64,000 nucleotides of DNA from Xanthostigma xanthostigma (Eukaryota > Arthropoda > Insecta > Raphidioptera > Raphidiidae). The position numbers and the translations under genes were made by a program. Location of the stretch: assembly GCA_963575645.1 (NCBI GenBank), contig OY754464.1:80636948-80700947 (forward strand), given 5' to 3'. A model generated the notes under the pieces. It saw only the letters and a program-made list of their open reading frames with translations. It had not been told where the DNA came from and did not search any database. Position 1 is the stretch's first letter; the number at the start of each line of letters is the position of its first letter. Shown one piece after another: positions 1-10,784 of the stretch.

Positions 1-55
1 ATCAAAACGGTCCATAGGACATTCTGTGTGTAAGACAGAGACGATATATAAAGAT

Positions 56-292
56 CTAAAGCAGTAAGTAAGAATGAGATAAATGATCGCTAATATAGTT
101 ACTGTAGTTACGTAAATAAATAATTACGTACACTGTAAATCTTTTTACCCATTTATCAATTAAAACAAGTACAAATAAATTTATTATGTTGGATGTTGAA
201 TTACCACCATAAAACCATTTAATTATTTGGATTTTTTCCCGAACAGTATAAATAGCCATTTTATCAATAATTTCACTAGTGAGTACTGACAT
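56..292 (-). pseudogene. Transposase-type helix-turn-helix remnant, unit 1
   Basis: 78 codons, starting MSVLTSEIID. Residues 12-40 (IYTVREKIQIIKWFYGGNST) resemble the first helix-turn-helix of DUF4817-type insect transposases, where a Y-T-x-x-E-K-hydrophobic-x-I-I motif opens the DNA-binding domain. The rest is hydrophobic, runs into the left inverted arm and matches nothing I recognise. No catalytic DDE/D segment is present. It is probably the leftover 5' end of a deleted transposase rather than a working protein. The family assignment is inference from a short motif. Confidence 0.45.
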
Positions 293-481
293 TTGATAAA
301 ATTGTGATTTTTACTGTAGAAAACAAAGACGATACTATCAGATTGTATAACCACAGTAACTATTAGCGAATCATTTATCTCATTCTTACTTACTGCTTTA
401 GTGCTTTATATAATATCGTCTCTGTCTTACACACAGAATGTTCTATGGACTGTTTTGATTTGATACAATCTGTATAAAGAT

Positions 482-718
482 CTAAAGCAGTAAGTAAGAA
501 TGAGATAAATGATCGCTAATATAGTTACTGTGGTTACGTAAATAAATAATCACGTACACTGTAAATCTTTTTACCAATTTATCAATTAAAACAACTACAA
601 ATAAATTTATTATGTTGGCGGTTGAACTACCACCATAAAACCATTTAATTATTTGGATTTTTTCCCGAACAGTATAAATAGCCATTTTATCAATAATTTC
701 ACTAGTGAGTACTGACAT
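482..718 (-). pseudogene. Transposase-type helix-turn-helix remnant, unit 2
   Basis: Same 78-codon frame as in unit 1. It has a few substitutions, for example S for N in the GG-x-S/T turn and V/L changes further on. It is identical in protein to the unit 3 copy. The open frame survives in all three units, which fits either recent duplication or constraint. Recent duplication is simpler, because the DNA is also almost identical. Confidence 0.4.
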
Positions 719-907
719 TTGATAAAATTGTGATTTTTACTGTAGAAAACAAAGACGATACTATCAGATTGTATAACCACAGTAACTATTAGCGAATCAT
801 TTATCTCATTCTTACTTACTGCTTTAGTGCTTTATATAATATCGTCTCTGTCTTACACACAGAATGTTCTATGGACTGTTTTGATTTGATACAATCTGTA
901 TAAAGAT

Positions 908-1144
908 CTAAAGCAGTAAGTAAGAATGAGATAAATGATCGCTAATATAGTTACTGTGGTTACGTAAATAAATAATCACGTACACTGTAAATCTTTTTAC
1001 CAATTTATCAATTAAAACAACTACAAATAAATTTATTATGTTGGCGGTTGAACTACCACCATAAAACCATTTAATTATTTGGATTTTTTCCCGAACAGTA
1101 TAAATAGCCATTTTATCAATAATTTCACTAGTGAGTACTGACAT
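908..1144 (-). pseudogene. Transposase-type helix-turn-helix remnant, unit 3
   Basis: Protein identical to unit 2. Just outside the start codon the DNA differs by three extra bases (ACATATTTTGAT against ACATTTGAT). No separate promoter or splice signal was seen. Confidence 0.4.
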
Positions 1145-1330
1145 ATTTTGATAAAATTGTGATTTTTACTGTAGAAAACAAAGACGATACTATCAGATTG
1201 TATAACCACAGTAACTATTAGCGAATCATTTGTCTCATTCTTACTTACTGCTTTAGTGCTTTATATAATACCGTCTCTGTCTTACACACAGAATGTTCTA
1301 TGGACTGTTTTGATTTGATACAATCTGTAT

Positions 1331-1720
1331 ATTAGTATAGATATACTTGACCGGTTTCTTTGACAAAAATCCCTGACTTCCATCAAAACGTCTTCTTTTC
1401 CAGGTTTTCCAGAAAGGTACCACCCTGGAATAATCCGTGCGAAGAGAGAATGTAGAAAACTTAAAATTCTATTTTTCGAGGCGCGTCTTAAGCGTATCTA
1501 TTTAACAGATATCATGGCAGTTAAGCTAAAATGCATGCATTCAAACGTAAGAAAAGCCTATCGATTTCAGATACGGCGGAGGTGAAGGGCCACTTATGGT
1601 GGCAGAGCTGAGTGGTTAATTCCGCTTCGAGTACACAAACAACAATTTGTGAAAGTGAAGAATGATGCCGCGCTGCTACAAAGCTTTTCACGCGATTACG
1701 ATCACTACTAGTATTATTAA
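1331..1720. other. Unassigned spacer
   Basis: The stretch opens with TTAGTATAGAT, which resembles the terminal bases of the Helitrons seen later. No frame, RNA gene or paired repeat was recognised in the remainder. Confidence 0.4.
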
Positions 1721-1844
1721 TTAATTGAAAATTTTAATAATATTGTTTTCGTTAGGTACATACGTGCATTGAAAGTGCATCACTGTATACTTGTTTTCGA
1801 TGATTAAACTTTGATTTTGTATGCCAATGACGTAAAAAATATTC

Positions 1845-2340
1845 CAGCCAATTGGGCGACGGGACCATTCCAACTTCAAAAATGTTGACATTTGATTATA
1901 ATAAAGACAATAAAATTTCTGATATCGTGTGAGGTGACGCGGGTAATTGCTAGTATTCAATATGATATTTGCTATTCGTTGCCATGGTCACCTACATAAT
2001 ATGTTCGTGTAAAAATTAATCAAAGCATGCCGAACTAGTTTATTTCTGACAGATCCATAAAACAAAAGAGCGGCTGATTTTTTTTATTTTCAAAATATTT
2101 CCGAAACTATAAAATTTAGAAAAAAACATTTTTAACAAAACTTTCTTGAAAAAATAAATAAAATAGTAAGTCGTCATGAAAAGTATACCATTATTATATA
2201 AAAAACACCGTTATAGCAAATATCTCTTCTGCGCATGCGCCGATTTTCCCCAAAAACAATAGGGCTCTTCATATTTGCATACCAAACATACTCCTAAAAT
2301 TTGGTTTCGATCCGCTTTGAGGTTATACGTCAAAACACGA
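1845..2340 (+). repeat. Dispersed repeat family A, copy 1
   Basis: The block starts near CCAGCCAATTGGGCGACGGG, passes through ATTCAATATGATATTTGC and AAAAGAGCGGCTGATTTT, and ends with a segment containing CTGCGCATGCGCCGATTTTC. The same blocks recur in order at 10210-10510 on this strand and in reverse at 5500-5860. A short match is at 8860-8940. No coding capacity or terminal repeats were recognised, so the transposon class is unknown. Confidence 0.75.
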
Positions 2341-2348
2341 TTGACAAC

Positions 2349-2555
2349 AATTCGCGACTATTAGCTAAAATGTAATAAGATTGCTATGGAAACGACATCT
2401 AAACAACAGTTGATAGGTTATTTTTTCTTTAATTCCCCCCGAACGTATGTACTTCCCGCAACGGTGCGCGTAATCCCACCAATGCGTAAATGTTAGACTT
2501 TCTGCCTTACAATTGATGCCGAAAGTATGTACTTTCGACCGAGGTATGAAGAAAA
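2349..2555. repeat. Short dispersed block shared with 44349-44565 in reverse
   Basis: GCTATGGAAACGACATCTAA and TGTTAGACTTTCTGCCTTAC occur here. Their complements occur in the same spacing at 44349-44565. The middle of the block differs. The class is unknown. Confidence 0.7.
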
Positions 2556-2836
2556 AAAATTAATATGCCACGGTTTTAAAGCGAACTAAAAAGTATAAAA
2601 TACTTTCTTCACAGACAGATTTTTAACTTGTAGGATTATGAAACGAAAAACGTGGGGCGCATGCGACAGTTATATAAGAAGTGTAGAGAGTAGCTATTAA
2701 TGAAAAAATCTATTTATGAGATAAAACGATTAATGCGCCACACGTTTCAAATCCTACAAGTTATAAATCTGTCTGTAAAGAAATTATTTTATACTTTTTA
2801 GTTTGCTTTAAAAACGTGGTATATTAATATTTTTTG
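2554..2836. mobile_element. Fold-back element with arms of about 100 bp
   Basis: The left arm (2554-2661) and right arm (2733-2836) are imperfect reverse complements, for example AACTTGTAGGATTATGAAAC against GTTTCAAATCCTACAAGTT. The apex carries a CGTGGGGCGC / GCGCCACACG pair. Similar GCGTGGGG-tipped fold-backs occur at 21020-21545, 38320-38620 and 57200-57420, so this may be an old member of one family. Confidence 0.7.
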
Positions 2837-3100
2837 TTATTTCTTTTTTTAATACTGATTACTATACTTGTTAAGCAATACGTGATAATTCTACAGAAGA
2901 GTGGAAGTAAAATAGAATATTACAGGAGATTTAAAAAGGATATAAATATTGCAGATTACAAAACGTGGACATAACCGCCTATAAAAAAAGTATAAAAAAT
3001 ATACTGAATATTAATTAAAAATCAACTCAAGTAAACATGAATCTTAAATCATGTATACCTACATGTTATAATAAAAATATAATACTTTTGAGTATAGTAT
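2837..3100. other. Unassigned AT-rich spacer
   Basis: No frame, repeat partner or RNA signal was seen. Confidence 0.4.
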
Positions 3101-3580
3101 TAGTTATTGGCGTAACTAGTAGTCTAAGTCATTCATTCAGGTCATGACTTAGCCTACAAGTTGCGCCCATAATTTTATTCAACAATTGCGCGTTATTCAT
3201 GTTTTATTTATTGTTATTAATGAGATGGTGTAAATATCTATTTATTTCTTTATAAAAAAAACTGTCAATACTAACAGCACCAAACAGCACGATTCAATGT
3301 TTTGGTTTGAGGTTAGCCGGTTATGAATAAACTCCATGTCGAAAACATTCGGCCTCTCAATTTTAGTCTCAATGGGTAACAACGGAGTTGTTGTTATCTA
3401 CTATTTCGTTACGACTCAGAAAATAGTTACGTTTATTTTCATTACTCCACAATGGCCGAGCTAGTAGGAATCTTCATTGAGTTATGACAAGTAATTGTCA
3501 CCAGTCGGTAAATGGCTATTTAGGGTTCGGTTTTTAGGCATGATAAAACATGAATAACGCGCATGAGTTGAATAAAATAT
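3101..3580. mobile_element. Inverted-repeat element family B, copy 1
   Basis: The core element (3172-3579) has terminal inverted repeats ATTTTATTCAACAATTGCGC and, read in reverse from the right end, ATTTTATTCAACTCATGCGC. It is preceded at 3101-3171 by a small palindromic block (TATTGGCGTAACTAGTAG against its near complement). The second copy at 24236-24713 carries the same block and element. The class is uncertain. Confidence 0.75.
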
Positions 3581-4645
3581 ATAACATGCTTTGTGTTAAC
3601 TTGATATGTTTGTCAGTCTGTCAGAATGTCAGTTTGGGTCAAAAATCAAAAATTTTGCACACGTGTATCCGGTCACAATGCACAAATTCAATATGGCGGA
3701 CGGCCCAAGATGGCGGATTAACATTTCCTTCACAACTCTCTTGACATCCATATATCAAATGAAAGAATTTGATGAGCGGACTAAGATAAGCTATATGACG
3801 TCATTGAAAACCCAATATGGCGACCGCCACATATTCAATCGATTTGAAATTTTGTACACAAAGGGATTTCCGATGATTCAATCGTTTTTAGAATTAAATA
3901 ATCGATTAAAGTGTTTCAATAGTCAAAAAATATTGGAAAACATAAATAAAAAAAAACAAAATTTGAAAATACACAGAATTACTCCTGTCAATAAATAATA
4001 TACGTGTTTCATGCTTTTTCAAAAACAATCTTTTCAGAGGGTGAAAGAGATAAATGGTCTAAAAATCAACATGGGTGTCATTTTCAAGGTTTGTCGGGAC
4101 GTTGATCACGTGAATGTCATCAATTTTGAAATGTTTTGCAGTACAAGTCATAATCTGTATATATACAAAAGGAAACCGTGACTTACTGACTGACTGATCT
4201 ATCAACATCAAACTTGGCGCGTGCGAAACCGCAAGCAAAAGCTATAGTATAATATAATCTCCGCAGTGTTAAATGCTAAGCATAATATAATAACCGTGTA
4301 CGAGGTGTAAAAGGTCACAGTTTCTGTTGTTATTAATGTGAATTCGGCACACAAAATTGAATATATTGCAACAGAAGTTATATTATTAATATACATAATC
4401 AGGGATGGTTAAAACACGACTTTCAGAAGCGCAGTTTTTTAAAAAACATTAGCAATGAGAATCTGCCGTCACTCTTTTATATTTACATGTCACGCCTTCC
4501 GAACAAAATTCTCGGGATACTCCTTCTAAAATATACAGTCCTTCCACCTATCAAGATTTGATAATTCGGAACTGTGCAATATTATTCATTATACAGGAAC
4601 AAATAATGTAAACTTAATTGCAAGCGAGAATTAAAAAAAAAAAAA
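3581..4645. other. Unassigned region with repeat-like phrases
   Basis: An open 130-codon frame at 3606-3998 begins inside repeat-like DNA and has no recognisable domain, so it is not called as a gene. The segment around 4155-4220 (GTGACTTACTGACTGACTGA) looks like the end of a dispersed element, but no partner was found here. Confidence 0.4.
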
Positions 4646-4651
4646 CATATA

Positions 4652-5216
4652 CAGTATGTAAACACGTGCACATAGGGAAATTAACATTGGGAAAAAATGA
4701 CTGGATCGGAGTGAGCCTTGAAATCTTGTTTTTCAATTTGACAGATAATATTCTTTTGCAAAATGAATGTGTATACTACCGAAGAAAATATTAAAATGAT
4801 TACAACATAATCGGACTTTTTTTTATTAATGGGACATTAAATTCCCAAAAATACTTAAATATGGCGCGAGATCAAATATCCGCCTATTCGTGTTGAACCT
4901 AGACATTGGGTCACTGATTTACCAACGCGCATAGGTCATACCAGTCAGACAATTTTTGTATGAAATGTTTCCAAACAGATGGAGTTGTTTTTTTGTTTTA
5001 TTTTTGTACAAAAAAATTAAAATAATGATTTATAAGAGCTTTTTATTATTAAAAAATCCAAGTAAAATAAAAATAAATCAAAATAAAATAGAAATCCTCA
5101 AGATTACCACGATAATTCAATAGAAATAACAATTAATGCAGTCATGGCTAACTCTGATCCAAGTATTTTTTCCCAATACTAATTTCCCTATGTGCACCTT
5201 ACGCGTTTACATACTG
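4652..5216. mobile_element. TA-flanked inverted-repeat element (Tc1/mariner-like ends)
   Basis: The left end CAGTATGTAAACACGTGCAC is matched in reverse at the right end (5216 backwards: CAGTATGTAAACGCG). Both ends continue into CACATAGGGAAATTA. A TA dinucleotide sits directly outside each end. The 565-bp interior has no frame. Ends starting CAGT with a TA duplication fit the Tc1/mariner/pogo group. This is a non-autonomous element. Confidence 0.7.
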
Positions 5217-5499
5217 TATGTGCACATTACTTTAGCGCACATATATAGGGAGGTATGTCTCTGAAAAGAGATGTATATACGAGGCTTGATTTAAAAGTAA
5301 AGTTTATTTACCATTTCAACCCACAAGTTGGGAATGGTACTAGTTTAGGTCAAAAATAACTTTTCAAAATTTTACAATATCTTTTCGTTTTGAAGTCCCT
5401 CGAATCAAAAAAACATATTTTTGGGAAAATTACGTGTGTCTGTTAGTCTGTTTGTCTCTGCGCACGATACAGGTCAAACGGATGAGCGGATTGAAAATA
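5217..5499. other. Unassigned spacer
   Basis: The segment near 5460-5500 (CAGGTCAAACGGATGAGCGG) is typical of repeat flanks. Nothing coding was seen. Confidence 0.35.
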
Positions 5500-5860
5500 A
5501 TTTGGGGGGGATGTTTGGTATGCAAATATGAAGAGCCCTATTGATTTTGGAGAAAATCGGCGCATGCGCAGAAGAGATATGTGCTATAACGGTGTTTTTA
5601 TATAATAATGGTATACTTTTCATAACGGTTTATTATTCTATGAATTTTTTTTTCTACAATTTATAGTCTCGGAAATATTTTGAAAATAATATCTTGTTTT
5701 AACCGTGGCAACGAATAGCAAATATCATATTGAATACTAGCCATTACCCGCGTAGCCTCACGCGATAATATAAATTTTGTTTTCTTCATTGTACTATATC
5801 AAATGTCAATATTTTTGAAGTTGGGATGGTCCCGTCGCCCAATTGGCTGGAATTTTTTTA
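5500..5860 (-). repeat. Dispersed repeat family A, copy 2 (reversed)
   Basis: This is the reverse complement of the blocks in copy 1, including the CTGCGCATGCGCCGATTTTC equivalent at 5550-5575 and the CCCGTCGCCCAATTGGCTGG end at 5829-5848. It is shorter in the middle than copy 1. Confidence 0.75.
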
Positions 5861-6079
5861 TTGAGATTTAAGATCAAAATTCGTCATTATAGTAAAATTT
5901 GGCTCGTCCTTTTCATATAATATGCGCGTCTACATAGTATATATTACCTATATAAAGATGCGTGTTTACATTGTGAGCTTATTGTAACATACGGCTTTCC
6001 TGTTCTATATTATATAAAATTCCATTAATGTATGTAGTTACGTTGGTATGCATGATACGACGGTAAGTGTTGTGCAGGC

Positions 6080-6536
6080 GCAACTTCGCTCGCCCGATAC
6101 TGAGCTAGAGGTTGGATTTGCCGCTAGATTCCTTACTATAGCGCTGGTTTTCCTTATCGATTTTTTGTGCTCACTTCACACGAGACGTCTTTTCAAGCTA
6201 GTTTTTGTGAATAGATATGGTGCGCGCGCAGTGACAGTTCAAATATAAACACAGAGCGAAACGCGTGTCTGTTGTCTGACTCTGAGCAGAACGACGCCGT
6301 GTTGGTTTGTCGGCGTTTGTTTAAGTCGCCCACGTGACAAGATACTGTTTCCTGATTGGTTCTTGCTCGTACCTAGCAGCGGACCTAGCTAGGAAAATGG
6401 TCCCTGTTCTAATTTTAAAATCTATCTTGTGAGCTAGCAGGCGAGCCCGTTGAGACGTCATTTCCAGCCTCGTACCCAACCTACCGGCTAGCAGAAGTCC
6501 AAGTAGTGTTTCCAGCCTCGTCTGCAGCGGCCTTTA
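6080..6536 (-). mobile_element. Inverted-repeat element family C, copy 1
   Basis: The right end reads, in reverse, AGGCCGCTGCAGACGAGGCT. The left end holds GGTTGGATTTGCCGCTAGATT, matching the end seen at 40620-40664. The interior (CCTGATTGGTTCTTGC, GACGTCTTTTCAAGC) recurs in reverse at 39834-40160. Frames here are shadows. The AAGGCCGCTGC-type end is known to me from hAT-like miniature elements of insects. The class is inference. Confidence 0.65.
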
Positions 6537-6919
6537 CAAAAACCGGCCAAGCACGTGATAGGATTCCGTAATGGTTGTATTTATAGGCTATTTATGGGCC
6601 GCAACTCGCAATCGTTGCATGTCAAATATCATACCCTAACCTAGAAATGCGTAATTGCAATATTATGTCGATACTGTTTTGTAAATTATTTATTAAATAG
6701 AAGTCCATGACTTATTATTTGCACTATTAAAATCACTTCGTGGCCTTTTAAAAAACAAGTAGTCTTAATAAATATTGACATGTAAGTACTACCTGGTCTT
6801 TTAAAAACTTTTAATGCATTTTTAAATGCCCTGCCCAACAATAATCCGTGCAATAGGGTGCGCGAAAATACAAATTTTCATCTCTCAGTTTTGGATGTGA
6901 CCCCAATAGTCTAATTCAC
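6537..6919. other. Unassigned spacer
   Basis: No frame or repeat partner was recognised. Confidence 0.35.
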
Positions 6920-7302
6920 ATGTTCCTTTTTGATGAATTTTGATGAAATTATGATCCTGGTGTCATTCGATTCGAAATAACATTTAGAAACTTTTTTGAA
7001 AAAATTGAAGTGGGGCACGACAAAATTGCAAAAGTTATAAACATTTTAGTAAAACAAAATAGAAAGGTTTGTTTTTTTGCGAATATATCAAGAACTATTG
7101 CAGATATCTAAAATCACAAAAAAAAGATTCTGAAAGAGCAGGTAATTTCTTACAAAAAAGTCCCATCTCCCTAAAATGTTTTGCAATTTTTTCGTCTCCC
7201 ACTTAAATTTCTTCAATAAGTTCGAAATGTCATTCTGAATTGAATGACACCATGATCATAATTTTCTGCGAAGGAGGGCTGGAGCTCATCAAAAAGGGAC
7301 TA
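6920..7302. mobile_element. Fold-back element with arms of about 130 bp
   Basis: The left arm (6920-7050, GTTCCTTTTTGATGAATTTT) and right arm (7171-7302) are imperfect reverse complements. They share TGGTGTCATTCGATTCG / GAATTGAATGACACCATG. The spacer is about 120 bp. No coding content. Confidence 0.7.
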
Positions 7303-7310
7303 CAATCATA

Positions 7311-7585
7311 TATCTATTAATTAACTATATGAATCATTGCCTGTTTACTCAATGTGCGGTGAGCGAAGGCAACAAAGCGTATCAAAAATATATATGCGTC
7401 TCTTTCTTCGATGTAATTCCCTGATTTCTCCGATGATATGATTGATTGATGTACTTGCATTCAATCTGAATAAAGTATCTCTGTTTCAAAAACTTTGTCT
7501 TTTTCTATGACGTTATTGCACTCTAATAGTTCGATTGCGATTTTATTCCTATGCTGGGTATAGAATAAAAGTATATGACTACAAT
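7311..7585 (+). repeat. Dispersed repeat family D, copy 1
   Basis: The marker phrases GTGAGCGAAGGCAACAAAGC and TTCGATTGCGATTTTATTCC recur at 40975-41290 (same strand), 37285-37390 (partial) and 54893-55312 (reverse). No frame and no clear terminal repeats. Confidence 0.75.
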
Positions 7586-7929
7586 AGTCAAAGATTTCGA
7601 CATAAATGATTTCTGCTTGAGCCCACAGATGTAGACACTATACAGTATACCAAACTTATAAATATTCTAAAGCCATTATAACTTGGCTAGTTTATTAAAT
7701 TATATCTTTATCGTCCCATATACATCATTTATACATACCTACCATAGCATTGTGTAACTATACCAAATGCATTAATAATATACAAGGTGTGATAAAGGCG
7801 AATCGACAAATTTAAAGGTTAGATAGGTGTCTCGCTCCACTTAGGTCTACGAGGGTCCGTTGTATGTCCCTGAGAATAAATCAGGTCCGCGATAATCCTG
7901 GGTTCTCTTCGAAAATGACACTAATAGTC
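7586..7929. other. Unassigned spacer
   Basis: Nothing recognised on either strand. Confidence 0.35.
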
Positions 7930-8050
7930 CAAGAGCCCGTAATACTAAAAACCTATGGATCTCCGAATATAGGTCATTTCACTGATATTTGGGAAATTTA
8001 GACCCTGCTTAAAAGAAGATACAATGGTTGACAGGCTGGAGTGGGCCCAG
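7930..8050 (+). repeat. Dispersed repeat family E, copy 1
   Basis: CAATGGTTGACAGGCTGGAG, GATATTTGGGAAATTTA and AACCTATGGATCTCCGAATA match the reverse strand of 9165-9300. The two copies may be the arms of one large inverted structure enclosing 8051-9164. Confidence 0.65.
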
Positions 8051-8175
8051 GCCCATAGCCACGTACGGGCATGTACTAGCGATGCCCGTACTAGCAAGTC
8101 GCATAATCACACTTATATAATTCTCTTATTTAGCACCATATTTGTATAATAGCCTACCCAATGTAGTCAAAAAAA

Positions 8176-8370
8176 AATTGGTTGTCTGTAAAGTCGGTTT
8201 ACGGACGATAGTTTTACGTGATAACGTATTCCGCTCGAATATCATATTTAATAATCACGCACAGGGTCAGGCGGAACGTTAGGAACGTTACACTTTTTCG
8301 TGCATGCAGCCGGTGTTTCATCTTTTTATATTGACGTGATTCATCAATTTATAAGACGTTATCACGTCAA
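8176..8370 (-). mobile_element. Helentron-like non-autonomous element, copy 1 (short form)
   Basis: One end is TTGGTTGTCTGTAAAGTC. It is followed by a hairpin (GTCTGTAAA / TTTACGGAC around CCGAC, read on the minus strand) and by a subterminal TTACGTGATAACG. The other end is the inverted partner, ACGTTATCACGTCA. It sits in an A-run with no obvious duplication. Asymmetric inverted repeats, a hairpin beyond one of them and insertion in a T/A tract match what is known of Helentrons and DINE-type elements. The centre has TCGAATATCATATTTAATAA and a GC-rich AACGTTAGGAACGTTAC motif. Confidence 0.7.
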
Positions 8371-8459
8371 AACTTTGGTATTCATTCATTTAAAGTAAAA
8401 GTAAAAAACCTCCATAAATAAAATTATATAATCTAAATTATGTGCTAGAATATATTTTT

Positions 8460-8640
8460 CAATTATCACAATAAGTTATTGTTATTATTATTACTATTAT
8501 TCTTATTTCTCACATATTTGTATTCTTTTTGTTATGGTTTGGATTGAAAACCAGCTTTATGCTGAATTCACGCCTTTTGATAAAACTCTGTTTTTTTTCA
8601 TCAATAAAGACATTATTATTATTATTATTATCTCGCCCGT
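8460..8640 (+). repeat. (TTA)n stretches, possible LINE tail
   Basis: TTATTATTATTACTATTATT at 8476-8500 and ATAAAGACATTATTATTATT at 8605-8630. The phrase AATAAAGACATTATTATT recurs at 14809-14830, which suggests a shared retroelement 3' tail rather than two independent microsatellites. Confidence 0.45.
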
Positions 8641-8650
8641 CCTTCGTTCT

Positions 8651-8865
8651 TATTTACCCGCGATTTAATACAAAAACAATAATCCGATCAAAATGGCATG
8701 TGTTTCTTTTGTAATTATTAGCAAGATTATAATTTAAGGTACAGTGGTGTGGTTATACCATATTATAATATTGCCATTTTCTATACAAATTACAAAAAAA
8801 CACATGCCATTTTGATCGGATTATTGTTTTTGTATTAAATCGCGTGCGGTGTGCGGGTAATGGCT
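8651..8865. mobile_element. Fold-back element
   Basis: The left arm (8651-8716) and right arm (8787-8865) are reverse complements over AATCCGATCAAAATGGCATG / CATGCCATTTTGATCGGATT and the flanking 40 bases. The spacer is 70 bp. Confidence 0.75.
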
Positions 8866-9164
8866 AGTATTAAATACGATATTGCTATTCATTGGCATGC
8901 TTACCTACATAATATGTTCCAATTAATCAAAGCATGCTTAGATGATCTCTTTCAATCAAACACTTTTTTTGACATACATTTTTGGGCACATTACTTGTAT
9001 GCGCAGTACCTGTAGTACCGCAGTAAGTCAGGCAAACATATTTTTTCTTGTTCATCTATCCTATCTGTACCACTGGTCAAAATTTCTACGTGAATCAAAC
9101 ACTTCATGAAAAGTGGTACGTGAGCTCTTGGGCTAATAGGATAACCGTTTTTTTTACCCCTTTT
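8866..9164. other. Mostly unassigned, with a family A scrap at the left
   Basis: GCGGGTAATGGCTAGTATTA and AATCAAAGCATGC at 8870-8940 match part of family A. No feature was seen in the remainder. Confidence 0.45.
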
Positions 9165-9300
9165 TCACGATCCGACCCACTCCAGCCTGCCAACCATTGT
9201 ATTTTTCTTTTAATCAGGGTTTAAATTTCCCAAATATCCACGAACTGGCCTATTCGAAGATCCATAGGGTTTGAGTGTTACGGGCTCTCATGCTAAGTGA
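9165..9300 (-). repeat. Dispersed repeat family E, copy 2
   Basis: Reverse-strand partner of 7930-8050, sharing CCACTCCAGCCTGCCAACCA and TCCATAGGGTTTGAG in mirrored order. Confidence 0.65.
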
Positions 9301-10200
9301 TTCAGATGACATGTTTCATTAGGGCTTTGTTAACGACCGTTTTAGTCAACGCATATAGGTACGTGAGCGCGTTCATTGTTATCGATATCAGTTCTATACT
9401 TGAAGGGCGAAGAAGTGCAATTACGTTATGTCTTGCCTGTTTATTTTTGTAATTTTCTAGTCTTGTCCCAACACTGGCTTAATTAATAAATTCATATCAA
9501 TATCAATTTTACTCCATATTCACAATGAGCAGCACAAGGTAGGTAGGTAGGTATAGGTAAAAACGTGCGCGCACATCTGTCGTCGTCAACAGATTTCTAT
9601 GAAATGACGTGGTCCACTGCAACGGACCGACCGCCGTCTCGCCGAGGGGCGACGTGCGGGTATCCGTTGAGTTTTGTTGCAACGGTTACATGCCCGTCGC
9701 GTTAACAAACACCCACACTAACCTACTGAACACTGCGCGTCGGCCCGTCGCCCGTCATAAAAATCGGACTATTATCCGTTGTAGCACAGTCAAGAAAAGT
9801 TACGTTCGCAACTGTTCATCCCTCATTTCCAAAACGAAACGGCCCTAGTGTATAACAGAGAATATACGAACGAAACTCAGGTATATAAACTTTGTTTTTA
9901 CAACCGTATCATAAAGCACATTAAGACCAGACGCCACACTTTCCCGCGCTTTTCACTTGCTGCAAAACTATAACTCTGCACACTCTATATTTCGTATGCG
10001 AGAAACCTTCATCATCCTGTACTCGCGCGTCTTCTGAAAAGGAGTCAGAATGTGTCTGAAAGATAATATAATTTTTATTTTCATTTTACAACCACCTTCC
10101 CTAACCTTTTTTCAATTAAAAGTTGACGATATTGTTTCCTTATAAATTGTAGTAATAGAAATTCATTTACGCCGGCTTTTAAAAGGGTATTTTGCACCAT
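9301..10200. other. Unassigned region, partly GC-richer
   Basis: 9600-9760 is richer in GC and CpG than its surroundings (GACCGACCGCCGTCTCGCCG). It gives a 79-codon frame with no recognised domain. A small (TAGG)n is at 9540-9555. It could be a promoter-like island or an old repeat, and nothing further can be said. Confidence 0.3.
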
Positions 10201-10515
10201 GTAAGAAAAATTCCAGCCAATTGAGCGACGGGACCATTCCAACTTCAAAAATGTTGACATTTGATTATAATAAAATTTCTGATATCGCGTGAGGTGACGC
10301 AAGTAATGGCTAGTATTCAATATGATTTGTTGTCACGGTTACCTACATAAAATGTTCCACGTCATGTAAAAATTAATCATTGCATGCTGAACTAGTTTAT
10401 TTCTGACAGATCCATAAAACAAAAGAGCGGCTGATTTTCAAAATATTTCCGAAACTATAGTTTTCAAAAAAAAATTTTCACGAAAGTTTCTTGAAAAAAT
10501 AAATAGAATAATAAG
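10201..10515 (+). repeat. Dispersed repeat family A, copy 3
   Basis: Starts at the TTCCAGCCAATTGAGCGACG block and ends after TTTCTTGAAAAAATAAATAG. It lacks the outer CTGCGCATGCGCCG segment of copy 1. Confidence 0.75.
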
Positions 10516-10784
10516 CGGGCACCGGCTAGTAGCAAGTAATTAAAAGTTTAAAAGCTTTGTACAATATGTACTTAAAGCATTTATTTATTCATTAGTATTC
10601 CGTAAGGCAAATCGGACTTCATAATTTCATTAAGTTGTCTCATCTACATCAAATATTAAAATTACTGCACGCACAAATTAAAAAGAAAGTTTTTACGGCT
10701 TCTTTAATAAAATGGGCTCAAAGTTAGTATCATTATTCATTAGTTACTATAGTAGATAGTATATACCGGGTGGACGCAAATAAT

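Larger units (their letters stand above)
1..1330. repeat. Tandem array of three 426-bp inverted-repeat transposon units
   Basis: Three units start near 51, 477 and 903 and repeat every 426 bp. Each unit has long inverted arms. The left arm holds GCAGTAAGTAAGAATGAG and its complement sits in the right arm near 380, 806 and 1233. The first left arm is complete and runs to the window edge. The left arms of units 2 and 3 lack about 50 outer bases and are joined to the previous right arm through TTGATACAATCTGTA. Units 2 and 3 are nearly identical, so the duplication is recent. Each unit holds one minus-strand 78-codon remnant. This looks like an internally deleted DNA transposon that has become tandem. 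Confidence 0.85.

Noticed and set aside
3606-3998. 130-codon open frame on the plus strand
   Set aside because: No recognisable domain, no exon signals, and biased toward translated repeat phrases. It overlaps another open frame on the same strand.
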